Shown: positions 43,339 to 53,026 of the stretch, one piece after another
How positions within the stretch are numbered: position 1 is the stretch's first letter
How the letters are laid out: the number at the start of each line of letters is the position of its first letter
Origin: Bacillus sp. 03113
GTDB lineage: Bacteria; Bacillota; Bacilli; Bacillales; Cytobacillaceae
DNA: 64,000 bases
Reading direction: 5' to 3'
Assembly: GCF_006546985.1 (NCBI RefSeq)
Contig: NZ_VATK01000010.1
Span: 1 to 64,000, forward strand
Translations under genes and position numbers: made by a program
Notes under the pieces: model-generated
Told to the model about the DNA's origin: nothing
What the model saw: the letters and a program-made list of their open reading frames with translations, nothing else
The model's database searches: none

Positions 43339-44907
43339 TTACTGTACGATAATTGTCGATGAAGCTGGGAGAGTAACTTGAACATTCCCGTCTCTATACT
43401 TCATCTTCGTTTCGTTACTGCTAGAAAATAACTGTTTGTTGCGTTTGGCTTCTTGTTCGGTCAAAGTTACTGTAACTGCTTCCTTCGAAAGATTGTGCAG
43501 AATGAGCACTGAGTCTTCCTGATAATTTCGGGTATAGCCTAAAACCCTGCTATCGCCGGTCTGCACCTCGTTAAGATCCCCTCTCATTAAAGCTGGGGAG
43601 GATTCGCGAACATGAATCAGATCACGGTAATGATTTAGTAAGGAATTCTTGTCTTTATCTTGTGTATCAACAGAAACAGCAGAGGTGCCTACATTATAAC
43701 GTGGAGCTTCCCAAGTTGTTTGTCCTTCGCCATCTCCTTGATACCAGCGGAACGGTTCGCGTTTATACTCATCCGGTCCCTCACCAAGCATACCGATTTC
43801 TTCACCATAGTAAATGAACGGATTACCTGGCATCGTCAGAAGTATCGAAGCTGCCATTTTCGCTTTATCTACGTCTCCGTTCAGCACCGACATAGTCCGT
43901 GCTTGGTCATGGTTAGTTAAAAATGGTGCATCAATCGCCGTTGTACTAAAGCTTTGATAGAGATCAAGTGTGTCCATTTCAAAAGAGACCAGTCCATTAT
44001 CTTGGCCGGATTTAACAGAATCTACAATTTTTCCAGCTAGGTCAAAATTGAAATTAGAGTCCAGTGTCTGATAATAAGGTGCGATGTTATTCGGACGGTC
44101 CCAAACTTCACCGACTAAGTACGCATCCGGTTTCACTTGTTTTAAACCTTGGCTGAATTCTTTTAATAAGTCGACGTTCTTATCCGTTTCGCCTGTATAG
44201 ATATGCATCGCTGCATCGAGACGGAAACCATCAGCACCTTGTTTCAGCCAAAACTGACCGATATTAATGGCTTCTTCACGAACTTTTGGATTATCGTAGT
44301 TTAGGTCAGGCATTGCCTTATCAAATACGGCATAATAATAGTCGCCTGAACCAGGATAGCTTTCATACCAGAGCTTCTGGCCCCAAGGTCCTTTTTCGTT
44401 TAAATCCGTATCATTGTCCGCCCAAATATAATAATTTCGATATGGGCTATTCTTGTCTTTCATCGCAGCCTGAAACCAAGGGTGTTTATTACTTGAATGA
44501 TTTAGAGCAAAATCCAGAATGATCTTAAGTCCGCGTTGATGGGCTTCATCTGTCATACGTCGGAAGTCTTCAAGCGTTCCATATTGCGGATCAACATTGT
44601 AGAAATCTGTCGTATCATACTTATGGTAAGTTGGCGATGGATAGATAGGCATTAGCCAGAGAGTGTTAACACCTAAATCTTTGTTTGTGTGACTGTTTCC
44701 ATCGTTCAAATAATCCAACTTATGAGTTATCCCATTCAAATCGCCATGGCTATCTTTGTTTGAATCATAGAAAGAGTTAACAAATACCTCATAATAGACA
44801 CCAAGATTATCGTTTGCACCAGCAGATAGCTGATCTTTTGCCAGCACAGCAGGTGAAGCGCTGAATAATAAACTCGCTGTCAATAGTAGAGAGAGCGGTT
44901 TTCTCAT
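43339..44907 (-). CDS. Secreted GH13 alpha-amylase-like enzyme
   Basis: A 522-residue secreted enzyme with signal peptide MRKPLSLLLTASLLFSASPA-VLA (cleavage near 23). The GH13 catalytic residues are D231 (DGFRLDAAMHI), E267 (LVGEVWDRP) and D334 (FLTNHDQARTM); LNHSSNKHPWF is the first conserved region. The sequence is close in type to the secreted amylase of Priestia (Bacillus) megaterium, i.e. GH13_36-like with mixed alpha-amylase/transferase character. It is 18 bases after GH31 paralogue 2 and co-transcribed with it, so the two should act on the same glucan outside the cell. ATG behind AGAGGAATAAG. Confidence 0.88.
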   Translation of the reverse strand: MRKPLSLLLTASLLFSASPAVLAKDQLSAGANDNLGVYYEVFVNSFYDSNKDSHGDLNGITHKLDYLNDGNSHTNKDLGVNTLWLMPIYPSPTYHKYDTTDFYNVDPQYGTLEDFRRMTDEAHQRGLKIILDFALNHSSNKHPWFQAAMKDKNSPYRNYYIWADNDTDLNEKGPWGQKLWYESYPGSGDYYYAVFDKAMPDLNYDNPKVREEAINIGQFWLKQGADGFRLDAAMHIYTGETDKNVDLLKEFSQGLKQVKPDAYLVGEVWDRPNNIAPYYQTLDSNFNFDLAGKIVDSVKSGQDNGLVSFEMDTLDLYQSFSTTAIDAPFLTNHDQARTMSVLNGDVDKAKMAASILLTMPGNPFIYYGEEIGMLGEGPDEYKREPFRWYQGDGEGQTTWEAPRYNVGTSAVSVDTQDKDKNSLLNHYRDLIHVRESSPALMRGDLNEVQTGDSRVLGYTRNYQEDSVLILHNLSKEAVTVTLTEQEAKRNKQLFSSSNETKMKYRDGNVQVTLPASSTIIVQ

Positions 44908-44925
44908 ATTCTTATTCCTCTAATC

Positions 44926-47451
44926 TTATTGAATTTGTAGTTTTCCTGCCAAATCAGCTGGTATTTTCACATAAAGTACAGAAGCGTCACGGTCGAAATA
45001 GTAGCTGTTTTCATTTAGTGAATCTAGGCTGTCTGCTTTAGCATAGTCCTGCCCAGCAGTTTTAACTTTCTTCGGTTCTTCTGCTTGATATAGTTTCAAT
45101 GTATACGATTGAAGTGCTGAATCGTAATTTTGAACCTTTTTGTTTTGTTTAAATTCGATGTGATTTCCTTTCTTGGCTACATAGAAGTCAGTCACATTGA
45201 ACTCTCCGTTATTTTTGTCAAGCGTTTTACCATCGTCTTCATAGAAGCTGTAAGTTGCTTCATTGTCTAAATAAGTGTCTAGAGTAAGATTTGTTAACTT
45301 GTTCTCACCAGTGTACTGCTGCACTTCACGAGTCGGAATAATCGAGTTCTTTTTCACAAAAATAGGCATGTAATCTAAAGGTGCGTTGATGTTGATTGTT
45401 TGTCCACCGACGTACTCTTTATGATCCCAGAAGTTCACCCAAGTTTCACCTTGAGGCAAATATACATCACGAGACGTTTTACCCTCAGTAACAACAGGAG
45501 CAAGCATCAGTGAATCTCCAAACATAAACTGATCATCGATGTTGTACGTACCTTTGTCATTTTGGAACTGATAAACAAGTGGCTGTTGAACAGGTTTCCC
45601 AGTCTTTGCAGCGTCATTAAAGGCATTGTACAGATAAGGTAACAATTGATAGCGCATTTCAATATACTTTTTGCTGATCTTTTCAACTTCTGGACCAAAT
45701 GACCATGGATCCTGATGATAGCTTCGATCACTCCATTGATCGTAGTGAATACGAGCAAATGGCAAGAATGAACCAAGCTCAATCCAGCGTGCGAATAGTT
45801 CAGGGTTCGCCTTGTTTCCAAACCCACCAATATCATTTCCGACAAATGCTGCTCCGGAAAGACCAAGATTCATATTCATCGGCAGAGACATTTGCAAATG
45901 TTCCCAAGTACTTAAACTATCCCCTGTCCATACAGCAGCATAGCGCTGAGTTCCGGCAAACATATCGCGTGTCAGGATAAACGGTCTTTCATTTGGCTTG
46001 CTAAGCTTCCACGCATTATATGTTGCTTCGTTTTCCAAGTGTCCATATAAATTATGGAATTCCGTATGAAGCACTTTGTTACCTTGATCATCTTCACCAT
46101 AAGAATCAAGCGGCAACGTATGGAAGAATCCATCCCCATCATTGAATACAGCAGGTTCATTCATATCATTCCAAATTCCATCTACACCTTTGTCTAGAAG
46201 AGAGGAAGCAATATGTCCAGCCCACCAGTTTCGAGTATCGCTTTTCAAAAAGTTAGGAAATGCTGAATTTCCTGGCCAAACAGGACCAATATAAGGTGTG
46301 CCATCGGCTTTTTTAACCCAAAAATCTTTAGCTGTTCCTTCATTGTAAATAGAATATTGATCATCTTGTTTCACACCTGGGTCATTGATCGCTACAGTGT
46401 GAAAGCCACCCATATTTTCTATTTGGTCAAAAGCGTTTTTGTACGGATCGCTCCATGTAAAGACTCTGTAGCCATTCATATAATCAATGTCAAAGTTCAG
46501 TGTATCAAGCGGAATTTTTTTCTCACGATATGTTTTAGCAATGTCAGTAAGCTGTTCAGGTGTATAAGCCCATGCACTTTGCTGAAGACCTAAAGACCAT
46601 TCCGGAGGAAGATTGATTTTACCTGTTAATTCTGTGTATTGATCTAATACGTGAGAAATGTCAGGCCCGTTCATAAAGTAGTAAGTTAATGGACCGCCAT
46701 TTGCGTAGAAATAGTAGTAATCATCAGATTCGCTTGCCATTTCGTAGTAAGAACGGTAAGAATTATCGAACAAAATACCGTAAGCTTTACCTTCTTTTAA
46801 GCCAATAAAGAATGGGATTGATGTATAAACATACTTCGTACTATTGTTATAACCATATGAATCCGAGTTCCACATTCCCAAGCTCTTCCCACGCTTATTA
46901 AACGTACTGCCTGTTTGCTCCCCAAATCCATAAAAGTTTTCATCTTTAGATGTTTTTTTGAAAATATAAGGCTTTCCGTTTTCGTAGCCGGATGTTGTAC
47001 CGTTGTTTAAGTAGTCTTCATTAATGACTTGTCCCTTTTCATCAAGGACCTTAATGCCAAAAGGCTTTTCGTTTACAACCACTGTGATTTTGCTTGACTT
47101 TAGGGTATATAAACCGTCCTTTTCTGCAGCTGCGAACTTAGGAGTATCCCACTCTTTTTTATGAATGGCTGGAGAATCTTTTTCATCTGTGCCTTCAGGA
47201 AGAATAGAAACTTTGATCATATCTTCAGATAGCATGTGAATATAGCCATCGTAGTTCCCTAGATCAAATTTTACTCCGTCCTTTATTTTTTCTGCACTAT
47301 TTACAGAAAGCTTCTGTAAGTTTTCTTTATTTAAAGGTGTATCAGGCTCCGGCTGTGCAGCGAAAGCTGGTGATAGTACAGTCGTTAACCCGATGATTAA
47401 AGCAAATAAAACAGATACGATAGCTTTAATTTTTGGTTTTAAAAATGACAA
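44926..47451 (-). CDS. Secreted GH31 alpha-glucosidase/transglucosidase (paralogue 2)
   Basis: About 841 residues from the TTG at 47451, which has GGAGG exactly eight bases upstream and begins a clean signal peptide (LSFLKPKIKAIVSVLFALII, cleaved near SPAFA-A). The frame stays open to 47616 and could start at ATG 47589 (behind AAAGGAG), but that would add about 46 polar residues before the signal. Catalytic motifs DGIWNDMNEPAVF and AVWTGDSLSTWEHL are intact. Strongly similar to paralogue 1 throughout, including the C-terminal LTNLTLDTYLDNEATYSFYE. First gene of an operon with the GH13 amylase. Confidence 0.88.
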   Translation of the reverse strand: MSFLKPKIKAIVSVLFALIIGLTTVLSPAFAAQPEPDTPLNKENLQKLSVNSAEKIKDGVKFDLGNYDGYIHMLSEDMIKVSILPEGTDEKDSPAIHKKEWDTPKFAAAEKDGLYTLKSSKITVVVNEKPFGIKVLDEKGQVINEDYLNNGTTSGYENGKPYIFKKTSKDENFYGFGEQTGSTFNKRGKSLGMWNSDSYGYNNSTKYVYTSIPFFIGLKEGKAYGILFDNSYRSYYEMASESDDYYYFYANGGPLTYYFMNGPDISHVLDQYTELTGKINLPPEWSLGLQQSAWAYTPEQLTDIAKTYREKKIPLDTLNFDIDYMNGYRVFTWSDPYKNAFDQIENMGGFHTVAINDPGVKQDDQYSIYNEGTAKDFWVKKADGTPYIGPVWPGNSAFPNFLKSDTRNWWAGHIASSLLDKGVDGIWNDMNEPAVFNDGDGFFHTLPLDSYGEDDQGNKVLHTEFHNLYGHLENEATYNAWKLSKPNERPFILTRDMFAGTQRYAAVWTGDSLSTWEHLQMSLPMNMNLGLSGAAFVGNDIGGFGNKANPELFARWIELGSFLPFARIHYDQWSDRSYHQDPWSFGPEVEKISKKYIEMRYQLLPYLYNAFNDAAKTGKPVQQPLVYQFQNDKGTYNIDDQFMFGDSLMLAPVVTEGKTSRDVYLPQGETWVNFWDHKEYVGGQTININAPLDYMPIFVKKNSIIPTREVQQYTGENKLTNLTLDTYLDNEATYSFYEDDGKTLDKNNGEFNVTDFYVAKKGNHIEFKQNKKVQNYDSALQSYTLKLYQAEEPKKVKTAGQDYAKADSLDSLNENSYYFDRDASVLYVKIPADLAGKLQIQ

Positions 47452-47609
47452 GGCAGATACCTCCAACGAATTTGAATTTTGATAATCCTTTTTACTATCA
47501 GTCGAACTTTTGAAATTCATAGGTTCTCTCTTAACCAATTTTAAAAAACTGGCAAGTCCCAAACTTAAGACTTCATCTTTTGTTGACATCTTCTCCTTTC
47601 TGATCTTTT

Positions 47610-48110
47610 CTTCCAAAGGGAACCGGTTTTCCTTCGCTTATTTCAAAATTTAACAATTCAAGGTAGTTAGAACAATCGGGAAAATCTCCTATGTAAATTT
47701 ATATATGTTTTCAAAATATGCTAAAAATGTACATATTAATTAAGTTTGTAGTAGAGGTAAACTAGCGTGGATACTGATTTTAACTCGTAGTTCCTATTCA
47801 CATTTCAACGATGAATCCATCCCCGATTTATCTAGGACATAGAAAAAATTTTGGAAAATATAGCCCTAGAGAACTAAAGGACTTTGGGTCTTAACTGACC
47901 ACTTCATTATATTGTCAACCTTTTTTTTATCGTTTTTCAATGAAAATACAACACCAAAAAAAGCATTAATTTCCTTTTAAACGATTTTATTGAAAATAAT
48001 GGATATCTATCAATACTTTTGTATGAATAATTTTAAGGGGTAAAATTTTACGCTCTTCATTAAAAATAAAACACCTTTCCTATTGCAGAAGAAATAGCTA
48101 ATATGTTAAA
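47610..48110 (-). promoter_or_regulatory. Duplicated control region, copy 2 (between GH31 paralogue 2 and yesM-type gene)
   Basis: Carries the same ordered islands as 42640-43130: AAAGGGAACCGGTTTTCCTT (palindrome-like core 47618-47632), GCCCTAGAGAACTAAAGGAC, ATTGTCAACCTT and CTATCAATACTTT. A TTGACA box is readable on the minus strand within AGGTTGACAAT. It lies in the divergent space between the glucosidase operon and the two-component system, where a regulator of both would bind. Confidence 0.6.
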
Positions 48111-48207
48111 GATTAGATAGCTATTGAATTTCCAAAACCTACATTGGTAAAAAGCACTCCTTAAACTGTACAATGATTTAAATACTATTCAAAGAAGGCA
48201 AGGTGTT

Positions 48208-49995
48208 ATGGTTCAAAAAATATTATTCCATAAAAATTTTTCATCCAAAATTACGATAGCCTTTTTACTTTTAATTTTAATCCCTACTCTTTTAATTTCA
48301 TTGTCCTTCTACTGGGAATCTAATAATATATTGAAAAAAAACGTAAGAGAGTCTACCGTTCAGATTGCTAAGCAGACGGCAGAATCACTTTCCTACATAT
48401 TGGAAGTTGGAGTCGATACCTCTGATTTTATTAGCAGTGATCTCACGATTCAACGAGCTGTATTACAATTGAATACCACACCAGTGTTTGAACAGAGAAA
48501 TAACTCTCAATATATCAATACCTTGTTGAATAATTTAGTTTATTCCAATTCCTTCGTTAAGATTGTTTATGTTTTAAAAGAGGAGGGAAGTGGTTGGGGC
48601 AGTGGTACCTTTGCGGAAATAAACTTAAAAAAAGTACAGCTTTCTAACCAAGAATGGGTAAAAGAAGCCAAACAAAAAGACGGAGCATTACTGTGGCAAG
48701 GGATTCATTATGATGTTTTTAACGGTGGAGGGATCAATACTGACCTAGTGCTTCCAGTGAGCAGGGTCTTAAAAGATTTTGACACGATGGCCAATATTGG
48801 GTTCGTTCAGGTTCACTTAGATGGCCGATCTATTCTTAACACGATTGAGCAATTAAAGCTCGGGAAGACTGGAAAGTTTTTCGTTGTTGATCCAGAAGGA
48901 AGAATCATGATCCATTCTAATCTTGACATGATTAACAAGAAGGTCGTAAATCCTGACTTGTACACGTATATTGTAAGAGAAGACAAAGAGGAATTTGAGT
49001 TTACTGAAAAAGGAATACCTTACTACGGTGTTAAGCAACCACTGAGTAATGGCTGGTTACTGGTAGGTACCGTCCCAATTCATGAAATCAGTGGACAGTT
49101 AGAACGTCTGGAATCTTGGATCTTTTATTCATCTGTCCTATTCTCCTTTCTTGCGATCTTGATCGGACTTATCTTTGCCGGACGGGTTACCAAGCCTGTT
49201 AAACAACTAACCCAGAGCATGATACGCGTTCAAAAAGGAGACTTAAAAGTAAGAACATCTGTTAGTTCCTTAGATGAGATTGGTTTTTTAAGCAAACAAT
49301 TTAATAAAATGGTTCATGAAATCGAGAATTTGATGCAGCAGGTGGAAAGTGAACAGAGTGAAAAATACCATGCGGAGCTTCGCGCTGTTGTTCATCGGAT
49401 TCAACCACATTTTCTATTTAACACACTTAGTACCCTTCGGTGGCTTATTGATTCGAATCAGAACAACCAAGCATCTCAAGTATTATCAGCACTGACCCAT
49501 TTATTGGAAGCTAATATGGGGAAAAGCGGGAACATAATAACAGTCGGAGAAGAACTAGATATTATCCGGAAGTATTTAGTTATTTTGGAGCTTCGCTATG
49601 AAAAAACATTCCATTTGGAACTAGACATTGAACCGGGTACTGAAAACATTCCCATTCCGCGTATGCTCCTGCAGCCTATTGTGGAAAACGCCATATTCCA
49701 TGGCATTGTACCTAAAAATACAAACGGTAGAATCTCAATCAAGATATGTTCTTGCGATGACAATCTAGTATTTCTCATACACAATGATGGACTCGGCATT
49801 ACAAATAATCAAGTGAAAGAATTGAACAATCCAGAAGCTGCCATCAAAAATGGAAATATCGGGATTGGTCTACGCCACATTTTTGACACACTGCGACTGT
49901 ATTACGCTCAAAATTGGGATTGGTCTATCTCAAGTGAGGTTGAGGAAGGTACCACGGTGCGAATTTTCATTAAAAATAGTCAACTTTTCCAATAA
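48208..49995 (+). CDS. YesM-type sensor histidine kinase
   Basis: A 595-residue kinase. It has membrane helices near 17-36 and 300-325 enclosing a large extracytoplasmic Cache-like sensor (about 40-295), then HAMP (about 325-378, RVTKPVKQLTQSMIRVQKGD). The YesM-type phosphoacceptor box is HRIQPHFLFNTLSTLRWLID and the HATPase domain has PRMLLQPIVENAIFHG and NGNIGIGLRHI. Kinases of this family sense carbohydrates and signal to YesN/AraC-type response regulators, and one is encoded 25 bases downstream. Divergent from the GH31 operon, so a glucan or oligosaccharide signal is likely. ATG behind AAGGTG. Confidence 0.9.
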   Translation: MVQKILFHKNFSSKITIAFLLLILIPTLLISLSFYWESNNILKKNVRESTVQIAKQTAESLSYILEVGVDTSDFISSDLTIQRAVLQLNTTPVFEQRNNSQYINTLLNNLVYSNSFVKIVYVLKEEGSGWGSGTFAEINLKKVQLSNQEWVKEAKQKDGALLWQGIHYDVFNGGGINTDLVLPVSRVLKDFDTMANIGFVQVHLDGRSILNTIEQLKLGKTGKFFVVDPEGRIMIHSNLDMINKKVVNPDLYTYIVREDKEEFEFTEKGIPYYGVKQPLSNGWLLVGTVPIHEISGQLERLESWIFYSSVLFSFLAILIGLIFAGRVTKPVKQLTQSMIRVQKGDLKVRTSVSSLDEIGFLSKQFNKMVHEIENLMQQVESEQSEKYHAELRAVVHRIQPHFLFNTLSTLRWLIDSNQNNQASQVLSALTHLLEANMGKSGNIITVGEELDIIRKYLVILELRYEKTFHLELDIEPGTENIPIPRMLLQPIVENAIFHGIVPKNTNGRISIKICSCDDNLVFLIHNDGLGITNNQVKELNNPEAAIKNGNIGIGLRHIFDTLRLYYAQNWDWSISSEVEEGTTVRIFIKNSQLFQ

Positions 49996-50020
49996 CAACT
50001 AGTGAATCAGGAGGAAGATC

Positions 50021-51595
50021 ATGTATAGAATTCTCATCGTAGATGACGAACCTGTCATTCGCAAAGGAATAACTGCTTTTATTGATTGGGAAAAAGAAGG
50101 CGTAATGGTTGAAGATCAATACGCCAACGGTGCAGAAGCACTGGCTGCTCTTAAAGAGCGTTCCTATGATATTCTCATTACGGATATCAAAATGCCTTTG
50201 ATGGGCGGCATTGAGCTTATGAAGCAAGCACTAGAGATTTGTCCATGGCTGAAGGTTATCTTGGTCAGCAACTACAATGACTTTGAATTCGTAAAAGAAG
50301 GGCTTAAGTTAGGTGCTGTTGATTACTTGTTAAAACTAACGCTGAAAAAAGATGACCTTCTCGCCGTCCTTCGACGATGTATCGCCATGCTAGAGGAAGA
50401 ACGGAAAAGGGATTTCGAACTGAACCACTTTCAACAGGAGGCTGTCTATCTTGAACGAAAACGTGTTGAACAGAAAATAAAAAGATTAATCGTACAAAAG
50501 CAGATCCCAGGGGCAACCAATTGGGCCCCAGCATGGTTGGAAGATCAATATGCCTGTGCCTACCTTATGCTTGATGGAGCGGAGGAATGGAAAGAAAATC
50601 ATGGCTATCTGTATGTACAGCTTCTATTGGAAGAATGGCAGGAAATGTTTTATGTGCAGATGGAGGAAGGAACCTCATTAATTGTTGCCGAAAATGGCCT
50701 ATTTATCATTTTGCCAGATTGCAACGGGGAAGCGAAACAACGATTCCTTGAATGGAAGCATCTATTAGAAAAGCAATGGGGAATTTCCACTTCAGCCGGA
50801 TTTGTGACAGAACATGGAATAGACAACCTTCTTAAGGGTTTTGCCAACAGCCATACGGCTTGCCAAAGACGTTTTTTCGAAGGACTGGGGGGCTTTTATT
50901 CCATCATAAGTTCGGAAACTAATATGATTAAAAAGCGATCGGACAGAGAAGAAAATCATGATTGGGCTCCTTTCTACGAAATGATCCGCAATGGAGATCC
51001 GGTTTCATCCGCAATTGAATTTGCGCTTGTTCGCTGGGATGACGGATCCCTGAATCCAGAACAAATAAAGCAAGAGGCTTGCACCATACTCACAGAAGCT
51101 TACCATTTACAAATAGATACAGGATCACCGCCCCCTGAGTGGCAGGATCTGCTGTATCGCGCAGAGACAATGGAAGAAATGTCATCTCATCTAACTAGTC
51201 AATTAGAAGAAATCGGAACAGCCTTTACTCCGAAGCTGGCTGAAAATGATTACGATGAGGAGTTGATCACGAAGGCTTTAGATTTTATAGCCGCTCATTA
51301 TACCGAAAATTTAACGCTTCAATGTGTAGCAGACATCGTTCATCTAAGTAAAAGTTATTTCAGCCTCTTTTTTAAAAAGAAAACTGGCCGAAACTTTGTT
51401 GATTATTTAATCGATCTACGTATTCGGGAAGCGAAGCGGCTTTTAACACAAGACGAAAGCCGAATTTATGATGTAGCCACAGCTTCTGGCTTTAATGACG
51501 TAAAATATTTTAGCAAAGTGTTTAAGAAAATAAGTGGTTTAACTCCTAATGAGTACAGAGAAAAACATCATTCTACAAGAATGTCTATTTTTTAA
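50021..51595 (+). CDS. YesN-type response regulator with AraC DNA-binding domain
   Basis: A 524-residue regulator. The receiver domain is at 1-120 with phosphoacceptor Asp in DILITDIKMPLMGG and the conserved Lys in DYLLKLTLKKD. A long helical linker of unknown fold runs about 125-410, and a C-terminal AraC domain follows (about 425-520, LTLQCVADIVHLSKSYFSLF ... IYDVATASGFNDVKYFSKVF). ATG behind GGAGGAAG. Pairs with the adjacent kinase. I infer that it activates the two GH31 promoters through the shared upstream islands. Confidence 0.9.
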   Translation: MYRILIVDDEPVIRKGITAFIDWEKEGVMVEDQYANGAEALAALKERSYDILITDIKMPLMGGIELMKQALEICPWLKVILVSNYNDFEFVKEGLKLGAVDYLLKLTLKKDDLLAVLRRCIAMLEEERKRDFELNHFQQEAVYLERKRVEQKIKRLIVQKQIPGATNWAPAWLEDQYACAYLMLDGAEEWKENHGYLYVQLLLEEWQEMFYVQMEEGTSLIVAENGLFIILPDCNGEAKQRFLEWKHLLEKQWGISTSAGFVTEHGIDNLLKGFANSHTACQRRFFEGLGGFYSIISSETNMIKKRSDREENHDWAPFYEMIRNGDPVSSAIEFALVRWDDGSLNPEQIKQEACTILTEAYHLQIDTGSPPPEWQDLLYRAETMEEMSSHLTSQLEEIGTAFTPKLAENDYDEELITKALDFIAAHYTENLTLQCVADIVHLSKSYFSLFFKKKTGRNFVDYLIDLRIREAKRLLTQDESRIYDVATASGFNDVKYFSKVFKKISGLTPNEYREKHHSTRMSIF

Positions 51596-51614
51596 GAAAG
51601 GAATGGTTTACAAC

Positions 51615-52883
51615 ATGGGTTGGCGATGGGTTTCCTTTATATTGATTCTTGTTTTGTTGGCAGCATGTAGAGGTCCTTCCATGATTACCGATCCAGGTAA
51701 GGTTCGATCACTTCATAATCGGGATAAAATCGTCATTACTTATTTAAATACATACAACGACAAAGAAACAGAGCTATTAGAGCAAGTGTTAATTCCAGCT
51801 TTTGAGCGGGAGAACCCGCACATTCAGGTAGAATCTATAGACTTATCTTTCAATAATGAATTAAAGAACAACTTAATAGCACTAGCGTCTTCTAACCGAG
51901 GTCCTGATGTGGTACGGCTCAATCTCGCCTGGGTTCCAGAGTTTTCAACGAAAGGAGTACTTGAACCTTTAAACAAGTTCTACGATTTTGAGGAAATCCG
52001 CAGCAGGTTTAATCCTAAGTTAATGAATGTAGGCTTCTATAACAACAATTATTATTCCTTACCTCTAAACACATACTCGAATGCTGCAATCTTTAACAAG
52101 GATCTTCTGAAATCCATAGGTTATTCCAAGCCTCCGCAAACAATAGAAGAAATACTAAAGATTGCGCATCAGCATCGCTTTACCATCGGTCTCAGAGGGT
52201 TAAGTTCGTGGGAGACGATCCCTTACCTATACAGTCTCGGCGGCGCTTTAACCGACAGAAGTTACAAAAGGGCTACGGGATACTTAAACAGTGAAAATAC
52301 CATTAAAGCTGTTGAGCAATTGACATCTCTTTACAAGGAAAATCTTCTTGATCTCCCAGACAATAAACTAGGAGCCGTAGAAAATTGGGATCGGGTAAAA
52401 GCAGGAAATATTCTTATGACGGATGATGGCCCTTGGTTTTACGCTTTAGTAAGCGAGACAGAAAAGAAAAAAGCCCTAAAGTTAACGATTCCAGTATCAT
52501 TTCCACATAGCACGCGTCCAGCTTCAATTATAAGCGGCGAAAATCTGGTCATTATGAATGGAAGCAAAAGGAAGGATGAGGCTTGGACGTTTATAAAATG
52601 GATGACAAGAAAAGAATCACAACTTACGATGGCACGTGTCGGATTAATGCCAACCAATATTGAGGCAGTTAAGGCTTTTAAAGTTCCGAGGGATTCATTC
52701 CTCTACCCATATGTAGAAGATTCAAAGAATACCCTGCTGTTACCCCCTGTGAAAAACTGGACTAAAATCGATGAAGTGTACACTGAGTACATGAATAAAA
52801 TTTTTGCTGAGGAAATGTCTGTGAAGGATGGTTTGGACCATGCGGCAGTTGAAATAGATAGACTTTTAGCTGATTCCGACTGA
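51615..52883 (+). CDS. Extracellular solute-binding lipoprotein, sugar ABC type
   Basis: A cluster-B type substrate-binding protein of about 422 residues. Lipoprotein signal VSFILILVLLAACRG has the lipid Cys in LAAC. It has the two-lobe fold of maltose-type binding proteins (ITYLNTYNDKETELLEQVLI, SLPLNTYSNAAIFNKDLLKS, GAVENWDRVKAGNILMTDDG, TFIKWMTRKESQ). Starts possible at 51603 or 51615; AAGGA lies about 12 bases before the latter. It directly follows the response-regulator gene. No ABC permease or ATPase gene follows, so it may present sugar to the kinase or to a permease encoded elsewhere. Confidence 0.85.
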   Translation: MGWRWVSFILILVLLAACRGPSMITDPGKVRSLHNRDKIVITYLNTYNDKETELLEQVLIPAFERENPHIQVESIDLSFNNELKNNLIALASSNRGPDVVRLNLAWVPEFSTKGVLEPLNKFYDFEEIRSRFNPKLMNVGFYNNNYYSLPLNTYSNAAIFNKDLLKSIGYSKPPQTIEEILKIAHQHRFTIGLRGLSSWETIPYLYSLGGALTDRSYKRATGYLNSENTIKAVEQLTSLYKENLLDLPDNKLGAVENWDRVKAGNILMTDDGPWFYALVSETEKKKALKLTIPVSFPHSTRPASIISGENLVIMNGSKRKDEAWTFIKWMTRKESQLTMARVGLMPTNIEAVKAFKVPRDSFLYPYVEDSKNTLLLPPVKNWTKIDEVYTEYMNKIFAEEMSVKDGLDHAAVEIDRLLADSD

Positions 52884-52913
52884 AATCAATAAAACTACTT
52901 TTTTAAATATAAA

Positions 52914-52966
52914 GTAAAAGAGCCTTGGTATTTGAACTGCACCCCAATTCCAAGACTCTTTTACGT
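52914..52966. terminator. Bidirectional terminator after the two-component operon
   Basis: GTAAAAGAGCCTTGG and CCAAGACTCTTTTAC pair with one internal mismatch and A/T runs on both flanks. It separates the plus-strand operon from the convergent thioredoxin gene. Confidence 0.75.
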
Positions 52967-53026
52967 AAAGAAGTTTGAATTTTCACAACCCACTATTGTA
53001 TTCCAATTTCTACATTTCCACATGCA

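Noticed and set aside
39863-47451. The two GH31 enzymes as the cycloalternan pair (6-glucosyltransferase and isomaltosyltransferase)
   Set aside because: Those enzymes are longer, with extra CBM domains, and are not close paralogues of each other in this way; the two here look like duplicates.
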